From the NCBI GenBank assembly GCA_002706765.1, contig PAJV01000037.1, forward strand, positions 1 to 64,000: 64,000 nt of DNA, in the 5' to 3' direction. Positions 42,236 to 52,403 of the stretch are shown here, in pieces. Source of the DNA: Gimesia sp. GTDB lineage: Bacteria; Planctomycetota; Planctomycetia; Planctomycetales; Planctomycetaceae. The notes below the pieces were generated by a model. The model ran no database searches, was not told where the DNA came from, and was given only the letters and a program-made list of their open reading frames with translations. The position numbers were made by a program, and so were the translations under genes. Each line of letters starts with the position of its first letter. Positions within the stretch are counted from its first letter, which is position 1.

Positions 42236-43984
42236 ATGTCCAACCATAGTCAACCTGCTGTCGAAGAAGAACTGGTACCCGATGAAGTCATACCACACCA
42301 GTCCTTGCCGCCTCTGAAATATCGGGACCTGCCACCAGCAATCTCCTGGCGAAAAATGATCGGCCCCAGCATCATGCTGGCTGGATTATCACTGGGTTCG
42401 GGAGAATTCGTGCTCTGGCCCTATATCACATATAAAACGGGTTTCATTTTCTTTTGGGCGTGCCTGCTGGGAGTACTCACACAGTTTTTCATGAATATGG
42501 AAATCGAGCGCTGGACACTGGCAACGGGGGAAAGTGCGATCACCGGCTTCTGTCGACTGAATAAACACTGGGCCTGGATTATGCTGTTGTTAAATATTAT
42601 TCCCTGGGCGTGGCCAGGCTGGGCTACCGGTGCTGGCACGATGCTCAGTTGGACTTTCTTCGGGCCTGAGACGATTGCCAGTGTTCAAATAGAGCCGACT
42701 CCGACTCAGTTCTCCCAGGATAAACTTCCTTTCCAAAAGATTGAGTACTCCACCGAAACGGGAGTTTTAAAATGGCGTGGAGACATGAGTGCCGACGAAC
42801 GCGACATTCTCGGTGATGCATTTATCCAGAATCAAGTTCAAAATCATGCACCGGCCCTGTTTGAAAAAATCAACCAGGGACAAGATTTGCAGTATGAAGC
42901 AAAGCACAGCACCTTCCTGGGAATAGGTGGCCTGTTACTGGTTGGTATTGTCTTAACGACTGGACCTGTCGTTTATAACACAGTAGAAAAAATTCAAATC
43001 TTCCTGGTAGGCATGATCTTTGTAATTGCAGTCATCCTGGGGATCTATCTGATAGAGCCCTATGCCATTACATCCATGATGAAAGGTGCCATCAATATTG
43101 GTCAGATGCCCGATGAAACGAGTGGATTGAATACGATGGCATTACTCGGAGCACTAGCCTTTGCCGGTGCCGGCGGTACGATGAATCTTGGTCAAAGTAA
43201 TTTCATCAAAGATAAAGGTTATGGCATGGGTAAATATATCGGACGCATTACCAGTCCGATTACAGGGCAGGAGGAAGCAGTCAGTGAAGTTGGCTATCAT
43301 TTCAAACATACCGCCGAAAACCAGACGCGTTGGCGTCAGTGGTGGCGGGCTGCCAATATTGAGCACTTTTTCAGTTTCTTTCTGACCTGCCTGGCATGCC
43401 TCGTTTTATTATCACTGATATCCTATTCGTTGTTCTATCAAGCCGACGGACAATTAAAAGAAGGCGTATCGCAGTTTGGAACAGGCCTTAACTTCATCTG
43501 GGGACAGGCTATTTTGCTGGAAGGCCGTCTCGGCAGCACTTTCAAATTGATGTTTCTGCTGATGGGAGCAGCCATTCTGCTGACAACCGAGCTGGGTGTA
43601 CTTGATGCGACTGCCCGTATCTCAGCCGACATTCTGAAAGTCAATTATCTCAGAGACAATGCACTCTGGTCGCTGAGTAAATTATACTACTGCTTCCTCT
43701 GGGGCGAGATTCTGTTGGGTTCTGCAATATTACTATATGGTTCTGTCAATCCCCATTTCAAACAGCCTCTGTTTCTGATTGAAACCTCAGCCGCCATGAA
43801 CGGGGGTGTGATGTTTTTATATTCGATGATACTGCTCTATATGAATTCAAAGATTCTCAGTCGCAGCATCAGTACCAGCCCACTTCGATTTGTAGCAATG
43901 GTATGGGCTGCAGCCTTCTTTGGATACTTCAGTCTTCAGGCGTTTCGTGTGCAGATTATTCCCTATTTTTCTTCGCTCTTTTAA
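42236..43984 (+). CDS. Nramp-family-like membrane transporter
   Basis: 582 residues with about eleven or twelve membrane helices. Helix 1 carries Gly-Pro-Ser-Ile-Met-Leu-Ala-Gly-Leu-Ser-Leu-Gly-Ser-Gly-Glu. In Nramp the metal-binding Asp-Pro-Gly-Asn lies here, so the binding site has been replaced. A soluble insertion of about 75 residues lies between two early helices (about 150-225). A later helix contains Gly-Ala-Leu-Ala-Phe-Ala-Gly-Ala-Gly-Gly. The substrate is unknown: a divalent metal is the default guess, but loss of the Asp-Asn site weakens it. The secreted beta-helix gene starts 39 bp downstream. Confidence 0.75.
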   Translation: MSNHSQPAVEEELVPDEVIPHQSLPPLKYRDLPPAISWRKMIGPSIMLAGLSLGSGEFVLWPYITYKTGFIFFWACLLGVLTQFFMNMEIERWTLATGESAITGFCRLNKHWAWIMLLLNIIPWAWPGWATGAGTMLSWTFFGPETIASVQIEPTPTQFSQDKLPFQKIEYSTETGVLKWRGDMSADERDILGDAFIQNQVQNHAPALFEKINQGQDLQYEAKHSTFLGIGGLLLVGIVLTTGPVVYNTVEKIQIFLVGMIFVIAVILGIYLIEPYAITSMMKGAINIGQMPDETSGLNTMALLGALAFAGAGGTMNLGQSNFIKDKGYGMGKYIGRITSPITGQEEAVSEVGYHFKHTAENQTRWRQWWRAANIEHFFSFFLTCLACLVLLSLISYSLFYQADGQLKEGVSQFGTGLNFIWGQAILLEGRLGSTFKLMFLLMGAAILLTTELGVLDATARISADILKVNYLRDNALWSLSKLYYCFLWGEILLGSAILLYGSVNPHFKQPLFLIETSAAMNGGVMFLYSMILLYMNSKILSRSISTSPLRFVAMVWAAAFFGYFSLQAFRVQIIPYFSSLF

Positions 43985-44023
43985 TTTTTGTTTTTATTCC
44001 CAGGTAAGTTTCAGGCCCTATTC

Positions 44024-45478
44024 ATGCTGTTCTTAATTCTTCAATGTTGCCGAAACCAGCTTTCAGCTTTACATCTTACTCATTGTTGTCTGTTACTTTT
44101 GTGGTTGTTATTCAATCCACAGGTAATTTCATCAACGAGTGCCGCCATCTGGTATGTGGATAATCAAGCGGGTAGCGACAATCATGATGGTACTTCACAG
44201 TCAACGGCGGTCGCTACAATTTCCAGAGCAATCTCGTTAGCCGGGACCAGTGATACATTGGAACTCACAAATACGGGAATTCCCTACCGGGAATCCATGC
44301 TGTTCCGCAATCTGGGCGGGCGGCCTGATCGCTCCTTTGCCATCGAAGGTAATGGGGCCGTATTATCTGGATTGAAAGCCATCGATGGATCCAAATGGGA
44401 AAATGTCAAAGAAGACCTCTATGTATTCCCTCTTGCTAAAACTCCCTATGGGAATCCATTTCTGGTCTCTCAAGGCAAACGCATACCTCAAGCGAAAAGC
44501 CTGGCTCTGCTCCAGACCGGTCAGCACTACTGGGACCGCAACGGAAACAAAATCTATTTTCAATGCGCTGTCGGCAAACAACCGGCTGACTATGAGCTGG
44601 AAGCAACATTACGCGTCAGTGGTTTTACACTGACCAGCGCCAGTTATATTGTCTGTCGCAATCTGTCAGCTGAATTTTTCTCAAATGATGGATTCAATAT
44701 CCATGGCGATTGCCGTGGCGTTCGGCTTGAGAATGTGATCGCCCGACACAACGGCGATGATGGAATTTCGATCCACGAGTCCGGCGGATTGATTGTGCAA
44801 CATGCTTATGTCCATGACAACTTTTTTGGTATCCAGGACGTGAACGCTTCGCGATCGGTTTACAACGGTGTACTCGCTGAGAGAAATCAGATTGGCGTCA
44901 GCCTGGTCGGCGGCTATCACTCGCTTGTTGACTGCCAGATTAGAGACAGTATTCAGAAAGAAATCGATATTGCCGGATCAAACCCCGGACACCTGATTGG
45001 AGCTGAACACAATCCTCTCTGCAGGACCATTTTATTTGCACAGAATTTATCTCTCTTTGGAAAGGGAAATCTGGCGGGGTTGACCATTCGAAAAGGTGCA
45101 ACCGCAATCATAGAACGTTCGGTCATTTCCGACTCGCAGACGGGTCTGGTCGTTGATAGTACCAGCCAGTGCCATATGACACAGACGGCAATTATCGATT
45201 GCAATACAACTCTGGAATCCACCTCCCAGGACGTCTATTTTAATTACAACTATTATACCCCTGGTCAGATCAGCTGGCAGAATACCATCTTTCAAACAAG
45301 GCAGTTTCCTGATTACGTAGCGACATCAAAAGAAGACACAAATTCTAACGTCGGCCCCTTGAGAGCAGCACCCGATGGAATTGTTGAGTTACCATCTACG
45401 AAAACTGGTATTCAAACGAAATTGAAACCCGGTCCATCGGTTCCCTTTACATCCACTTTCTCAGCAATCAAACGATAA
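44024..45478 (+). CDS. Secreted right-handed beta-helix protein
   Basis: 484 residues from the ATG at 44024, with a hydrophobic signal at about 1-40. The opening Ile-Trp-Tyr-Val-Asp-Asn-Gln-Ala-Gly-Ser-Asp plus Asp-Gly-Thr is typical of pectate-lyase-fold surface proteins. Repeated Asn/Gly/Ile-rich turns follow (Gly-Asp-Asp-Gly-Ile-Ser, Asn-Phe-Phe-Gly-Ile, Gly-Val-Ser-Leu). The fold acts in polysaccharide binding, lysis or epimerisation; no catalytic residues are assigned. It lies 39 bp after the transporter gene, so it may be co-transcribed with it. Confidence 0.75.
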   Translation: MLFLILQCCRNQLSALHLTHCCLLLLWLLFNPQVISSTSAAIWYVDNQAGSDNHDGTSQSTAVATISRAISLAGTSDTLELTNTGIPYRESMLFRNLGGRPDRSFAIEGNGAVLSGLKAIDGSKWENVKEDLYVFPLAKTPYGNPFLVSQGKRIPQAKSLALLQTGQHYWDRNGNKIYFQCAVGKQPADYELEATLRVSGFTLTSASYIVCRNLSAEFFSNDGFNIHGDCRGVRLENVIARHNGDDGISIHESGGLIVQHAYVHDNFFGIQDVNASRSVYNGVLAERNQIGVSLVGGYHSLVDCQIRDSIQKEIDIAGSNPGHLIGAEHNPLCRTILFAQNLSLFGKGNLAGLTIRKGATAIIERSVISDSQTGLVVDSTSQCHMTQTAIIDCNTTLESTSQDVYFNYNYYTPGQISWQNTIFQTRQFPDYVATSKEDTNSNVGPLRAAPDGIVELPSTKTGIQTKLKPGPSVPFTSTFSAIKR

Positions 45479-45787
45479 TAGTCTTCACTCGCCATTCGAT
45501 TTCGAACTATTTCCAGAAGCAAAAAACTTCGAATATCCAGGACGAGTCAGGTCCCGATTCTGCCAAAATCGGCTCGCACCTGCTATTTTGTAATGAGTTC
45601 GACTTACATTGCGGAGTCTATCGAAAAGGGATTGCCTCAATTTAGGCGATTTTACATAATACAGGCGATCTGGCGAGGGCTGTCAACTATCAGCCCCGTC
45701 AACATTTACGTTACACGAAAAACAGCATCGGACTCTGATCCGTTTAGGTAAATCGTCTGGAAGTTCCTCTGATCGAAAGAAATAGAC
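45479..45787. other. Intergenic region before cysK
   Basis: About 309 bases. Two hairpins are seen: CCGATT pairing with AATCGG near 45552-45570, and GGGCTG (45677-45682) pairing with CAGCCC (45691-45696). A T-box or SAM riboswitch was considered, given the sulfur-metabolism gene that follows, but the conserved features of these are not visible, so no riboswitch is called. Confidence 0.4.
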
Positions 45788-46717
45788 ATGTCCATATACA
45801 ATGATAATTCTGAAACAATCGGCCGAACTCCGCTGGTGAAAATCCATCACCTGACTGAAGGACTTAAGGCAACGGTACTGGCAAAAGTGGAAGGACGAAA
45901 TCCCGCTTACAGTGTGAAATGCCGAATCGGCGCCAATATGATCTGGGAAGCAGAAAAAAGTGGACAGTTGAAACCGGGCATGCAGGTTGTTGAGCCAACC
46001 AGTGGCAATACCGGAATTGCACTTGCCTTTGTTTGTGCAGCACGGGGATATCAGTTAACTCTCACCATGCCGGACTCCATGTCTGTGGAGCGTCGTCTGA
46101 TGCTGAAAGGCTTTGGTGCGAATCTGGTTCTTACTCCTGGTGCGGATGGAATGAAAGGTGCCATTCAGAAAGCGGAGGAACTGGCAGCCAGCCCTGAGTT
46201 TTTTATGCCACAGCAATTTGAAAATCCAGCCAACCCGGAAATTCACTTTAAAACAACTGGTCCAGAAATCCTGAAAGATACCGAAGGGAAGATCGATTAC
46301 TTCGTTGCCGGAGTCGGGACAGGGGGAACGATCACCGGCGTCTCCCGGTACCTGAAACAGGATCAGGGATTGAACCTGAAGTCTGTGGCTGTAGAACCGA
46401 CCAGCAGTCCAGTCCTCTCAGGCGGAGAACCAGGCAAACATAAAATTCAGGGAATCGGAGCTGGTTTCATTCCCGGCAATTGTGATACATCACTGATTGA
46501 TGAAGTGATTCAGGTCACGGATGATGAAGCATTTGAGATGGCAGGTAAAATTGCCCGCCGCGAGGGAATCACTTGTGGAATCAGTTGTGGTGCCGCGATG
46601 CATGCCGCTTTAGAGATCGCCCGGCGCCCGGAAGCAGAAGGCAAAACGATTGTCGTCATTTTACCTGACTCCGGGGAACGTTATTTGTCCACCTCACTGT
46701 TTGATGATGCTCGCTGA
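45788..46717 (+). CDS. cysK: Cysteine synthase
   Basis: 309 residues, the normal CysK size. The PLP lysine is Lys44 in Asn-Pro-Ala-Tyr-Ser-Val-Lys, followed by Cys-Arg-Ile-Gly. The substrate loop Thr-Ser-Gly-Asn-Thr-Gly is at about 71-76. The phosphate-binding Gly-Thr-Gly-Gly-Thr is at about 177-181. It makes cysteine from O-acetylserine and sulfide with PLP. It is followed on the same strand, 256 bp away, by a cystathionine gamma-synthase/lyase-type gene, a normal sulfur-metabolism pairing. Confidence 0.96.
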   Translation: MSIYNDNSETIGRTPLVKIHHLTEGLKATVLAKVEGRNPAYSVKCRIGANMIWEAEKSGQLKPGMQVVEPTSGNTGIALAFVCAARGYQLTLTMPDSMSVERRLMLKGFGANLVLTPGADGMKGAIQKAEELAASPEFFMPQQFENPANPEIHFKTTGPEILKDTEGKIDYFVAGVGTGGTITGVSRYLKQDQGLNLKSVAVEPTSSPVLSGGEPGKHKIQGIGAGFIPGNCDTSLIDEVIQVTDDEAFEMAGKIARREGITCGISCGAAMHAALEIARRPEAEGKTIVVILPDSGERYLSTSLFDDAR

Positions 46718-46973
46718 TCGCGCTTGCAGCTACAAGTCATTAGAAAATAATCAGTTCCGGGCAGTATTTCAGTACAGACCTGCTGTACAAAGATCTTTAC
46801 GTCCTGTTCTCCTGCCCGAACGGTAGCCACCAGCGGTCAGCGGCTGTATTCTTCTATAAAACAGAAATTACACGGAACCCTCAGACTGGACCGGTGTCTT
46901 TCGGAACAGCACACCAGCCAGTAGTAGTTACGGGAATCCCTTCAGATATTCACACAGATTTGGACAGTTAACC

Positions 46974-48119
46974 ATGCGTTTTGAAACCAAGTGCGTACAT
47001 ACCGGCGTTGATAAAGACAGCACCTTTAACAGTTGTACAACTCCCATCTATACCTCATCGACTTTTTACTGGGACAGCCTGGAAAGTCATAAGGGGTTCG
47101 ATTACACCCGAAGTGGAAACCCGACCCGCAGCGCCATGGAAGAGAATATCGCTGCATTGGAAGGCGGGGTCGCCTGTCGAGCCACTGCGACCGGGATGGC
47201 TGCCATCACACTGGTAATGCATCTGTTTAAACCTGGAGATCATATCATTGCCGGCGACGACATCTATGGAGGCACATATCGTCTCTTTGCGGATGTCTTC
47301 ACTAAATGGGGAATTACATTTTCGTTTGTAAAAATGAGTGATGCTGAAAATGTCCGATCAGCCATTACCCCGGACACCAGAGCAATCTGGATAGAGACCC
47401 CCAGTAACCCGCTGTTAAATCTGGTCGACATCAAAGCAGTCACTCAAGTGGTTTCTGAAGCGGGCTCTGACATCCTGACCATCGCTGACAACACGTTCTG
47501 TTCTCCCTATCTGCAGCGACCTATCGAATTCGGTGTTGATCTCGTATTGCATTCGACAACAAAATATTTAAACGGTCATTCCGATGTTGTCGGAGGCTGT
47601 GTTGTTTCCCGGACTGAGGAACTGGCAGAACGCGTTGCCTATATATCGAATGCCCTGGGTCTGGGTTGTGCTCCCTTTGATGCCTGGCTGGTATTGCGAG
47701 GAATTAAAACACTGGCTCCGCGCATGGAAGCACATCAGCGAGGTGCAATGGCGTTGGCACAGATGCTGGAATCCCATCCCAAAGTAGAGCGCGTCTATTA
47801 TCCAGGTCTGGAATCACATCCGCATCATGAACTGGCAAAGCGTCAACAGGATGGTTTCGGCGGCATGTTGAGTTTTGATGTGCATGATGGACGCCCCGTA
47901 GCGGAAAAGGTCATGCTCAATACCAGGTTGTTCCTGCTCGCAGAATCACTGGGTGGTGTGGAATCATTAATTGAATACCCTGAAAGCATGAGCCATGCAT
48001 CCATGACACTGGAAGCGCGCCGTGCCGCCGGCATCACTGAAAAAACAGTACGGGTTTCTGTGGGGATCGAAAGCCCTGAAGACCTCGTCGCAGATCTGAA
48101 ACAGGCATTAGACAGTTAA
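46974..48119 (+). CDS. Cystathionine gamma-synthase/lyase family PLP enzyme
   Basis: 381 residues of the Cys/Met metabolism PLP family. The PLP Lys197 is in His-Ser-Thr-Thr-Lys-Tyr-Leu-Asn-Gly-His. Also visible are Tyr-Thr-Arg-Ser-Gly-Asn-Pro-Thr near 44-51, and a cofactor site in Ala-Thr-Gly-Met-Ala-Ala-Ile near 72-78. Family members include cystathionine gamma-synthase, gamma-lyase and beta-lyase, and the sequence cannot separate synthase from lyase with certainty, so no symbol is given. The gene lies after cysK, so either direction of trans-sulfuration fits. Confidence 0.92.
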   Translation: MRFETKCVHTGVDKDSTFNSCTTPIYTSSTFYWDSLESHKGFDYTRSGNPTRSAMEENIAALEGGVACRATATGMAAITLVMHLFKPGDHIIAGDDIYGGTYRLFADVFTKWGITFSFVKMSDAENVRSAITPDTRAIWIETPSNPLLNLVDIKAVTQVVSEAGSDILTIADNTFCSPYLQRPIEFGVDLVLHSTTKYLNGHSDVVGGCVVSRTEELAERVAYISNALGLGCAPFDAWLVLRGIKTLAPRMEAHQRGAMALAQMLESHPKVERVYYPGLESHPHHELAKRQQDGFGGMLSFDVHDGRPVAEKVMLNTRLFLLAESLGGVESLIEYPESMSHASMTLEARRAAGITEKTVRVSVGIESPEDLVADLKQALDS

Positions 48120-48379
48120 TCCGACTATCGCTGGTACTTTCCAACCACAGAAATGCAGCGGAACTCTGATTACATTTCGCTGCTGCAGGGAGTCAGTGAT
48201 TTCTCGTAGAAGTACGCTCTAAGCGCGTGCAATATGCGATTCTATTGTGATATGATGTTCCATTGGATTAAAAATTGATTCCAATGAAACTCTACTTCGA
48301 TCCTGCATGATCAGACTGTTTTTCGATCACGATACTTTTCTCACAGTTCAACCTTCAGGAAACCAAGAAGGCCGAGGTT

Positions 48380-50575
48380 ATGAGTATAGATTCCTACGAC
48401 CCCTGTCCGTGTAACAGTGGCAAAAAATATAAGTTCTGCTGTCATTCCGTCGGCGATGAAATCAGTAAAATTTCGCATCTGCATGAAACTCATCAGACAG
48501 CAACCGCATTACAACTGCTGGATCGACTCAAAAAGAACCATCCCAATCAACCTTTAAGCTTTATTACCGAAGCTCAGATCCTGATGGCAGAACGGCGGTT
48601 TGAGGACGCGATTGCACCTTTAAACCAGTGCCTGGAACACGATCCGGACCACCCGGCTGCCCATTCGCTACTGGCCACTTCTTCTTTCCTGGCTCATGGT
48701 TATAAGCATTCACAAAAAACGATTTATACGGCGTTTCAGAAATGTGCTGCTGTCGATGTCAGCCTCGCAACACCACTGGCCATCAGCATTGCCATCGCGC
48801 TTCAGATGCGCGGTTACTACCTGGCGGCACGCGAACACTTTGCCCTCGCGATGCGGGTTGCTTCTCAGGAATATCAGCAGAACCTGTTCATGAACCTGCT
48901 GGAATTTGATGGGGATGATCAAATTCCCTATCCGTTTCGAGGGGTTCATATCCTGGAACGCTGCGCGCTGGAAGACCCAGAACACCAGGCTACATTTGAT
49001 AAAGCTCAGCGTCTGGCAAACCTAGGCTGCTATCGATCAGCAGCAGGGCTCTTCAAACAACTGGCTGAAGCAGCCGGACTGGTCACACTCTGGAAAAATG
49101 CTGCCTTCTGTTATGCATGGGCTACAGATGAAGTCAAAGCGGCTGAACTTTTTCATCATGCGGCCAGCCTCGAATCAGATTTTGCCGAAGCGGTTGAACT
49201 GGAAACACTGGCACAACTGCTCGACCTCAATAACACAGCGGAAGTTGTCAATTCCATCGAAAAATTATTTGAAGTGGAATCCATCTCTCGTTTTCTGACG
49301 CTGCTGGAACAACATCCGCAAATTTTGCGTGGAAACGTTCCGCCTCCACAGGAACAGAACCCCGAAGAAAACAGCCCGATTGCTTATTTCCAGATCACTA
49401 ATACTCCCGTGGATGCGGAATCGAAGGGTGAAGACATTACTCTCGAAAATGTCCCGACAGTCATTGGCGATATTGATATCTTCGATGCAGATCGACAAAT
49501 TGGTCAGCCAGCGCTGATTCATTTATATGCTTATGAAGGGGAACAACAGACGGTCGCAGAGAAAATCTTTGACGAAGCACTGGGAGATCAGGGGAAAACA
49601 GACTGTGGCTTGAAAGTCGTAGAACGGGACAGCGAAGAAACCGGCAACCCACTTTCCCCAGTCCCGATAGAACAATGGCCTCTGTTTTTCCGCTGGAGTT
49701 TCCCGCAAAAAATGCCAATTCTCAAGCGACGGGAACTGGAAGCGCTGCAGTGGAAAAAACTTCTTTCAGATACCTGGCCCAACACCAAACTGTCAGGTCT
49801 GGACGGCGAAACACCCAAAGAAGCTGCTTCCGATGAAGACTCGAAAATGGCATTGACTGCAGCTGCTTACGTTCTAGATGCACAAACACTGTCGCTGGGA
49901 CATTTCCTGGAATTCTCGGAGCTCGATCCAGAGCTTGGTCTGACCGAGCTTCCCAGCCTGGAAGTAAATGAGTCTTCGCATTTCAATACCTGCTCCTCAA
50001 TGACACAAAACAGGATTCCAGCGAAAGAACTCAGCGATTCCCAGTTGATGTATATCTTCAATCGGGCCCTGCTCATTCGTCATCCTCGATTTCTGTATGA
50101 TGTTCTGATCGAAGTACTCAATCGTGACGAATGTAAGAAAGAAGTGGACCTGGATCGAGTCTATACCACCCTGACAGAGATCTGCCATAAAAAAAATCAA
50201 CGCGAGGAAATGCTGAACTGGATCAAAAAAGGACAGGAGAATTCGCAGTCGCAACCCAATAAAGCATTTGAAAACGAAATGCAGTGGAAAATGCGCGAAC
50301 TCTCTTTCCGTCTGGAAGACACTTCCGATCCCGGGCTTTCTGATTTTATGAAAGAGATCTGGGATAAATATGGCAAAAAAACACCTCAAATCAAAGAATA
50401 CCTCATGGCTTTTGCCCATGCATTTGAGTTAGATGTCCCCTGGATGTCAGGTGCCTCACTCCTTGACACAGGGGAATTCAGTGGAAATGCCTCAAGCGAG
50501 GGACTCTGGTCTCCCGGTGATTCCACCCCTGACACTGATGCCGAACAGAAACTCTGGATTCCGGGACAATCCTGA
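48380..50575 (+). CDS. SEC-C motif protein with TPR-like repeats
   Basis: 731 residues. The N-terminal SEC-C zinc motif is Cys9-Pro-Cys11-x8-Cys20-Cys21-His. Helical repeats of TPR type follow (about 30-330): Ala-Leu-Gln-Leu-Leu and Ala-Ile-Ala-Pro-Leu with Pro at position 32 of the repeat. An acidic middle (about 335-500) and a helical C-terminal part complete it. SEC-C motifs bind zinc and often ribosomal or SecB-type partners. Long SEC-C/TPR fusions are frequent in planctomycetes, but their function is unknown. Confidence 0.85.
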   Translation: MSIDSYDPCPCNSGKKYKFCCHSVGDEISKISHLHETHQTATALQLLDRLKKNHPNQPLSFITEAQILMAERRFEDAIAPLNQCLEHDPDHPAAHSLLATSSFLAHGYKHSQKTIYTAFQKCAAVDVSLATPLAISIAIALQMRGYYLAAREHFALAMRVASQEYQQNLFMNLLEFDGDDQIPYPFRGVHILERCALEDPEHQATFDKAQRLANLGCYRSAAGLFKQLAEAAGLVTLWKNAAFCYAWATDEVKAAELFHHAASLESDFAEAVELETLAQLLDLNNTAEVVNSIEKLFEVESISRFLTLLEQHPQILRGNVPPPQEQNPEENSPIAYFQITNTPVDAESKGEDITLENVPTVIGDIDIFDADRQIGQPALIHLYAYEGEQQTVAEKIFDEALGDQGKTDCGLKVVERDSEETGNPLSPVPIEQWPLFFRWSFPQKMPILKRRELEALQWKKLLSDTWPNTKLSGLDGETPKEAASDEDSKMALTAAAYVLDAQTLSLGHFLEFSELDPELGLTELPSLEVNESSHFNTCSSMTQNRIPAKELSDSQLMYIFNRALLIRHPRFLYDVLIEVLNRDECKKEVDLDRVYTTLTEICHKKNQREEMLNWIKKGQENSQSQPNKAFENEMQWKMRELSFRLEDTSDPGLSDFMKEIWDKYGKKTPQIKEYLMAFAHAFELDVPWMSGASLLDTGEFSGNASSEGLWSPGDSTPDTDAEQKLWIPGQS

Positions 50576-50660
50576 GCAGAATCTAGCTGAGCCCGAATTA
50601 AGTCAGCCATTTCGAGTTCCATTATTTTAAATCGGTCCCTGCAGGAAAGTAAATCAGACT

Positions 50661-51794
50661 GTGGATCCTATCAGCATGTTTTCCAGTCCAGAGGATGTCA
50701 TGCAACGCGCCCTGGAACTGGCTCGACTTGGCACAGGTTCTGTGGAACCCAACCCTGCTGTGGGATCGGTAATTGTGGATGACCGACTGCACTTGATTGG
50801 TGAAGGATATCATCAGCAATGCGGGGGTCCCCATGCAGAAATCAATGCGCTTAAGATGGCCGGAGATCAGGCTCGGAGCAAAACCATCTATGTCACTCTT
50901 GAACCATGTTGCCATCAGGGCAAAACCGGTCCCTGTTCTCAAGCCCTGATCCAGGCGGGAATAAAAAAAGTGATAATTGCAATGCGTGATCCAGCCCCCC
51001 ACGTCGACGGAGGTGGCATAGCAGAATTAAAGCAGGCTGGAATTGAAGTCGAAGTGGGTCTGCTGGAATCAGAAGCATTGGCTCTGGTCCGCCCGTTCGT
51101 CAAACGTGTGACACAGGGCTTACCCTGGATTCACGCCAAGTGGGCTATGACACTGGATGGGAAAATTGCCACCCGTACCGGCCATTCGCAATGGATCTCC
51201 AACCCTCAATCACGGGAACGGGTACATGAATTGCGTGGCCGCATGGATGCAATCGTGGTCGGCCAAAGAACAGCAGAAGCCGATGATCCACTCCTGACTG
51301 TCCGACCGCCCGGAAAACGAATACCGGCCCGCATTGTCATCGATTCCCAGGCCAGGCTTTCTGTGCAATCCCGTCTGGTTCAATCAATAGCTGAGGCGCC
51401 CGTCATGGTTGTGGCGCACACTTCAGCGCCTCAGGAAAATGTCATCCCGCTCCAACAGGCAGGAGTAGAAGTGTTGCAATTTTCCAGTTCTGCCAACGAG
51501 CTTGAGAATCAACCTGACCTGCGAGAATGCATGCAGGAACTGGCGCGACGGGAGATGACAAATATTCTGGTGGAAGGGGGGGGGAGCTTACTGGGTTCCT
51601 GCTTTGATCAACGACTCATTGATGAAGTCCACATCTTTATCGCTCCGAAAATTATTGGGGGAGCAGAAGCGGTGACACCCCTGGCCGGTAAAGGGCTGGA
51701 GATGATTCCCGAGCGTCATAACATCCGGGAGTATCTGGTCCAGCAGCTGGATGCTGACATTTATGTAAATGGTCAGCTTGAATATCCTGTCTGA
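50661..51794 (+). CDS. ribD: Bifunctional riboflavin deaminase/reductase
   Basis: 377 residues from GTG 50661; an ATG at 50676 would remove five residues. The deaminase domain (about 10-145) has the zinc site His58-Ala-Glu60 and Pro-Cys-Cys-His (Cys83, Cys84) with Cys92. The reductase domain (about 150-377) has Lys-Trp-Ala-Met-Thr-Leu-Asp-Gly-Lys near 156 and Gly-Gly-Gly-Ser-Leu near 305. It performs two steps of riboflavin synthesis, deaminating and reducing the pyrimidine from GTP. No ribosomal or other rib gene lies beside it. Confidence 0.96.
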   Translation: MDPISMFSSPEDVMQRALELARLGTGSVEPNPAVGSVIVDDRLHLIGEGYHQQCGGPHAEINALKMAGDQARSKTIYVTLEPCCHQGKTGPCSQALIQAGIKKVIIAMRDPAPHVDGGGIAELKQAGIEVEVGLLESEALALVRPFVKRVTQGLPWIHAKWAMTLDGKIATRTGHSQWISNPQSRERVHELRGRMDAIVVGQRTAEADDPLLTVRPPGKRIPARIVIDSQARLSVQSRLVQSIAEAPVMVVAHTSAPQENVIPLQQAGVEVLQFSSSANELENQPDLRECMQELARREMTNILVEGGGSLLGSCFDQRLIDEVHIFIAPKIIGGAEAVTPLAGKGLEMIPERHNIREYLVQQLDADIYVNGQLEYPV

Positions 51795-51808
51795 GAAAAC
51801 CAGACAGG
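51786..51808. terminator. Hairpin between convergent genes
   Basis: CCTGTCTG (51786-51793) pairs with CAGACAGG (51801-51808) around a 7-base loop. It begins within the ribD stop region and ends just before the convergent membrane protein gene at 51810. A T run is missing on both sides, so it is a possible weak terminator or transcript-stabilising hairpin. Confidence 0.5.
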
Positions 51809-51809
51809 T

Positions 51810-52304
51810 TCAATGCAGAGAGCGTGAGAGTGTATCCAGAAGGGTGCGCAACTCAGGCCGTTGCCTGATGACGCCCACTAATGCGTACTTGCTCAGATTG
51901 CTGCCATACATCTGGCGATTCAGAGTAGGACGAACTTCATTTTTGAAATAACGATCCTGGCGTAACCGAATGGCGACGTAACTGGCGGCCATCGCGACCA
52001 GCCCCAAGCCCAGATCGATATACCATCCACCCCAGCCCAGGCTAAGGTTTTCATGGAGGACCACACAGGTCCAGAACCAGACAAGAATCGAGATCCACAC
52101 TGGCCGGGCAACCAGGGCATTCAGGCGCTCATTTGCGTGAACGAGATGACCATAAAATTCGGGGCTTGCCATTTCATCAAGAGGACGTTCTTTCTGGAAA
52201 TTCTCACAGATCAGTTCTCCATGATTGCGTGACACAATCACAGACTCTCCCTCCTCTGGGAGAAAATCAGCAATATATTCCAGTTCCTCAAAGGGTGAAC
52301 TCAT
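51810..52304 (-). CDS. Two-helix membrane protein of unknown function
   Basis: 164 residues; AAGGGG precedes the ATG. A soluble acidic N terminus (about 1-68) is followed by two membrane helices (about 69-87 and 93-112), then a basic helical C-terminal tail with Arg-Gln-Asp-Arg-Tyr-Phe. It lies downstream of threonine synthase on the same strand, 99 bp away. No family recognised. Confidence 0.65.
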   Translation of the reverse strand: MSSPFEELEYIADFLPEEGESVIVSRNHGELICENFQKERPLDEMASPEFYGHLVHANERLNALVARPVWISILVWFWTCVVLHENLSLGWGGWYIDLGLGLVAMAASYVAIRLRQDRYFKNEVRPTLNRQMYGSNLSKYALVGVIRQRPELRTLLDTLSRSLH

Positions 52305-52403
52305 CCCGTGCCCCTTATACTCATTTCCACCGGTAGTGGAATTACAAATTAATAGAAATCTTAACCTGAAACACAGTCCACTGTGCCAGAAGCAAAAATC
52401 AGT

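Noticed and set aside
45479-45787. Possible SAM or T-box riboswitch before cysK
   Set aside because: Only two simple hairpins are seen and the conserved core features of those elements are absent.
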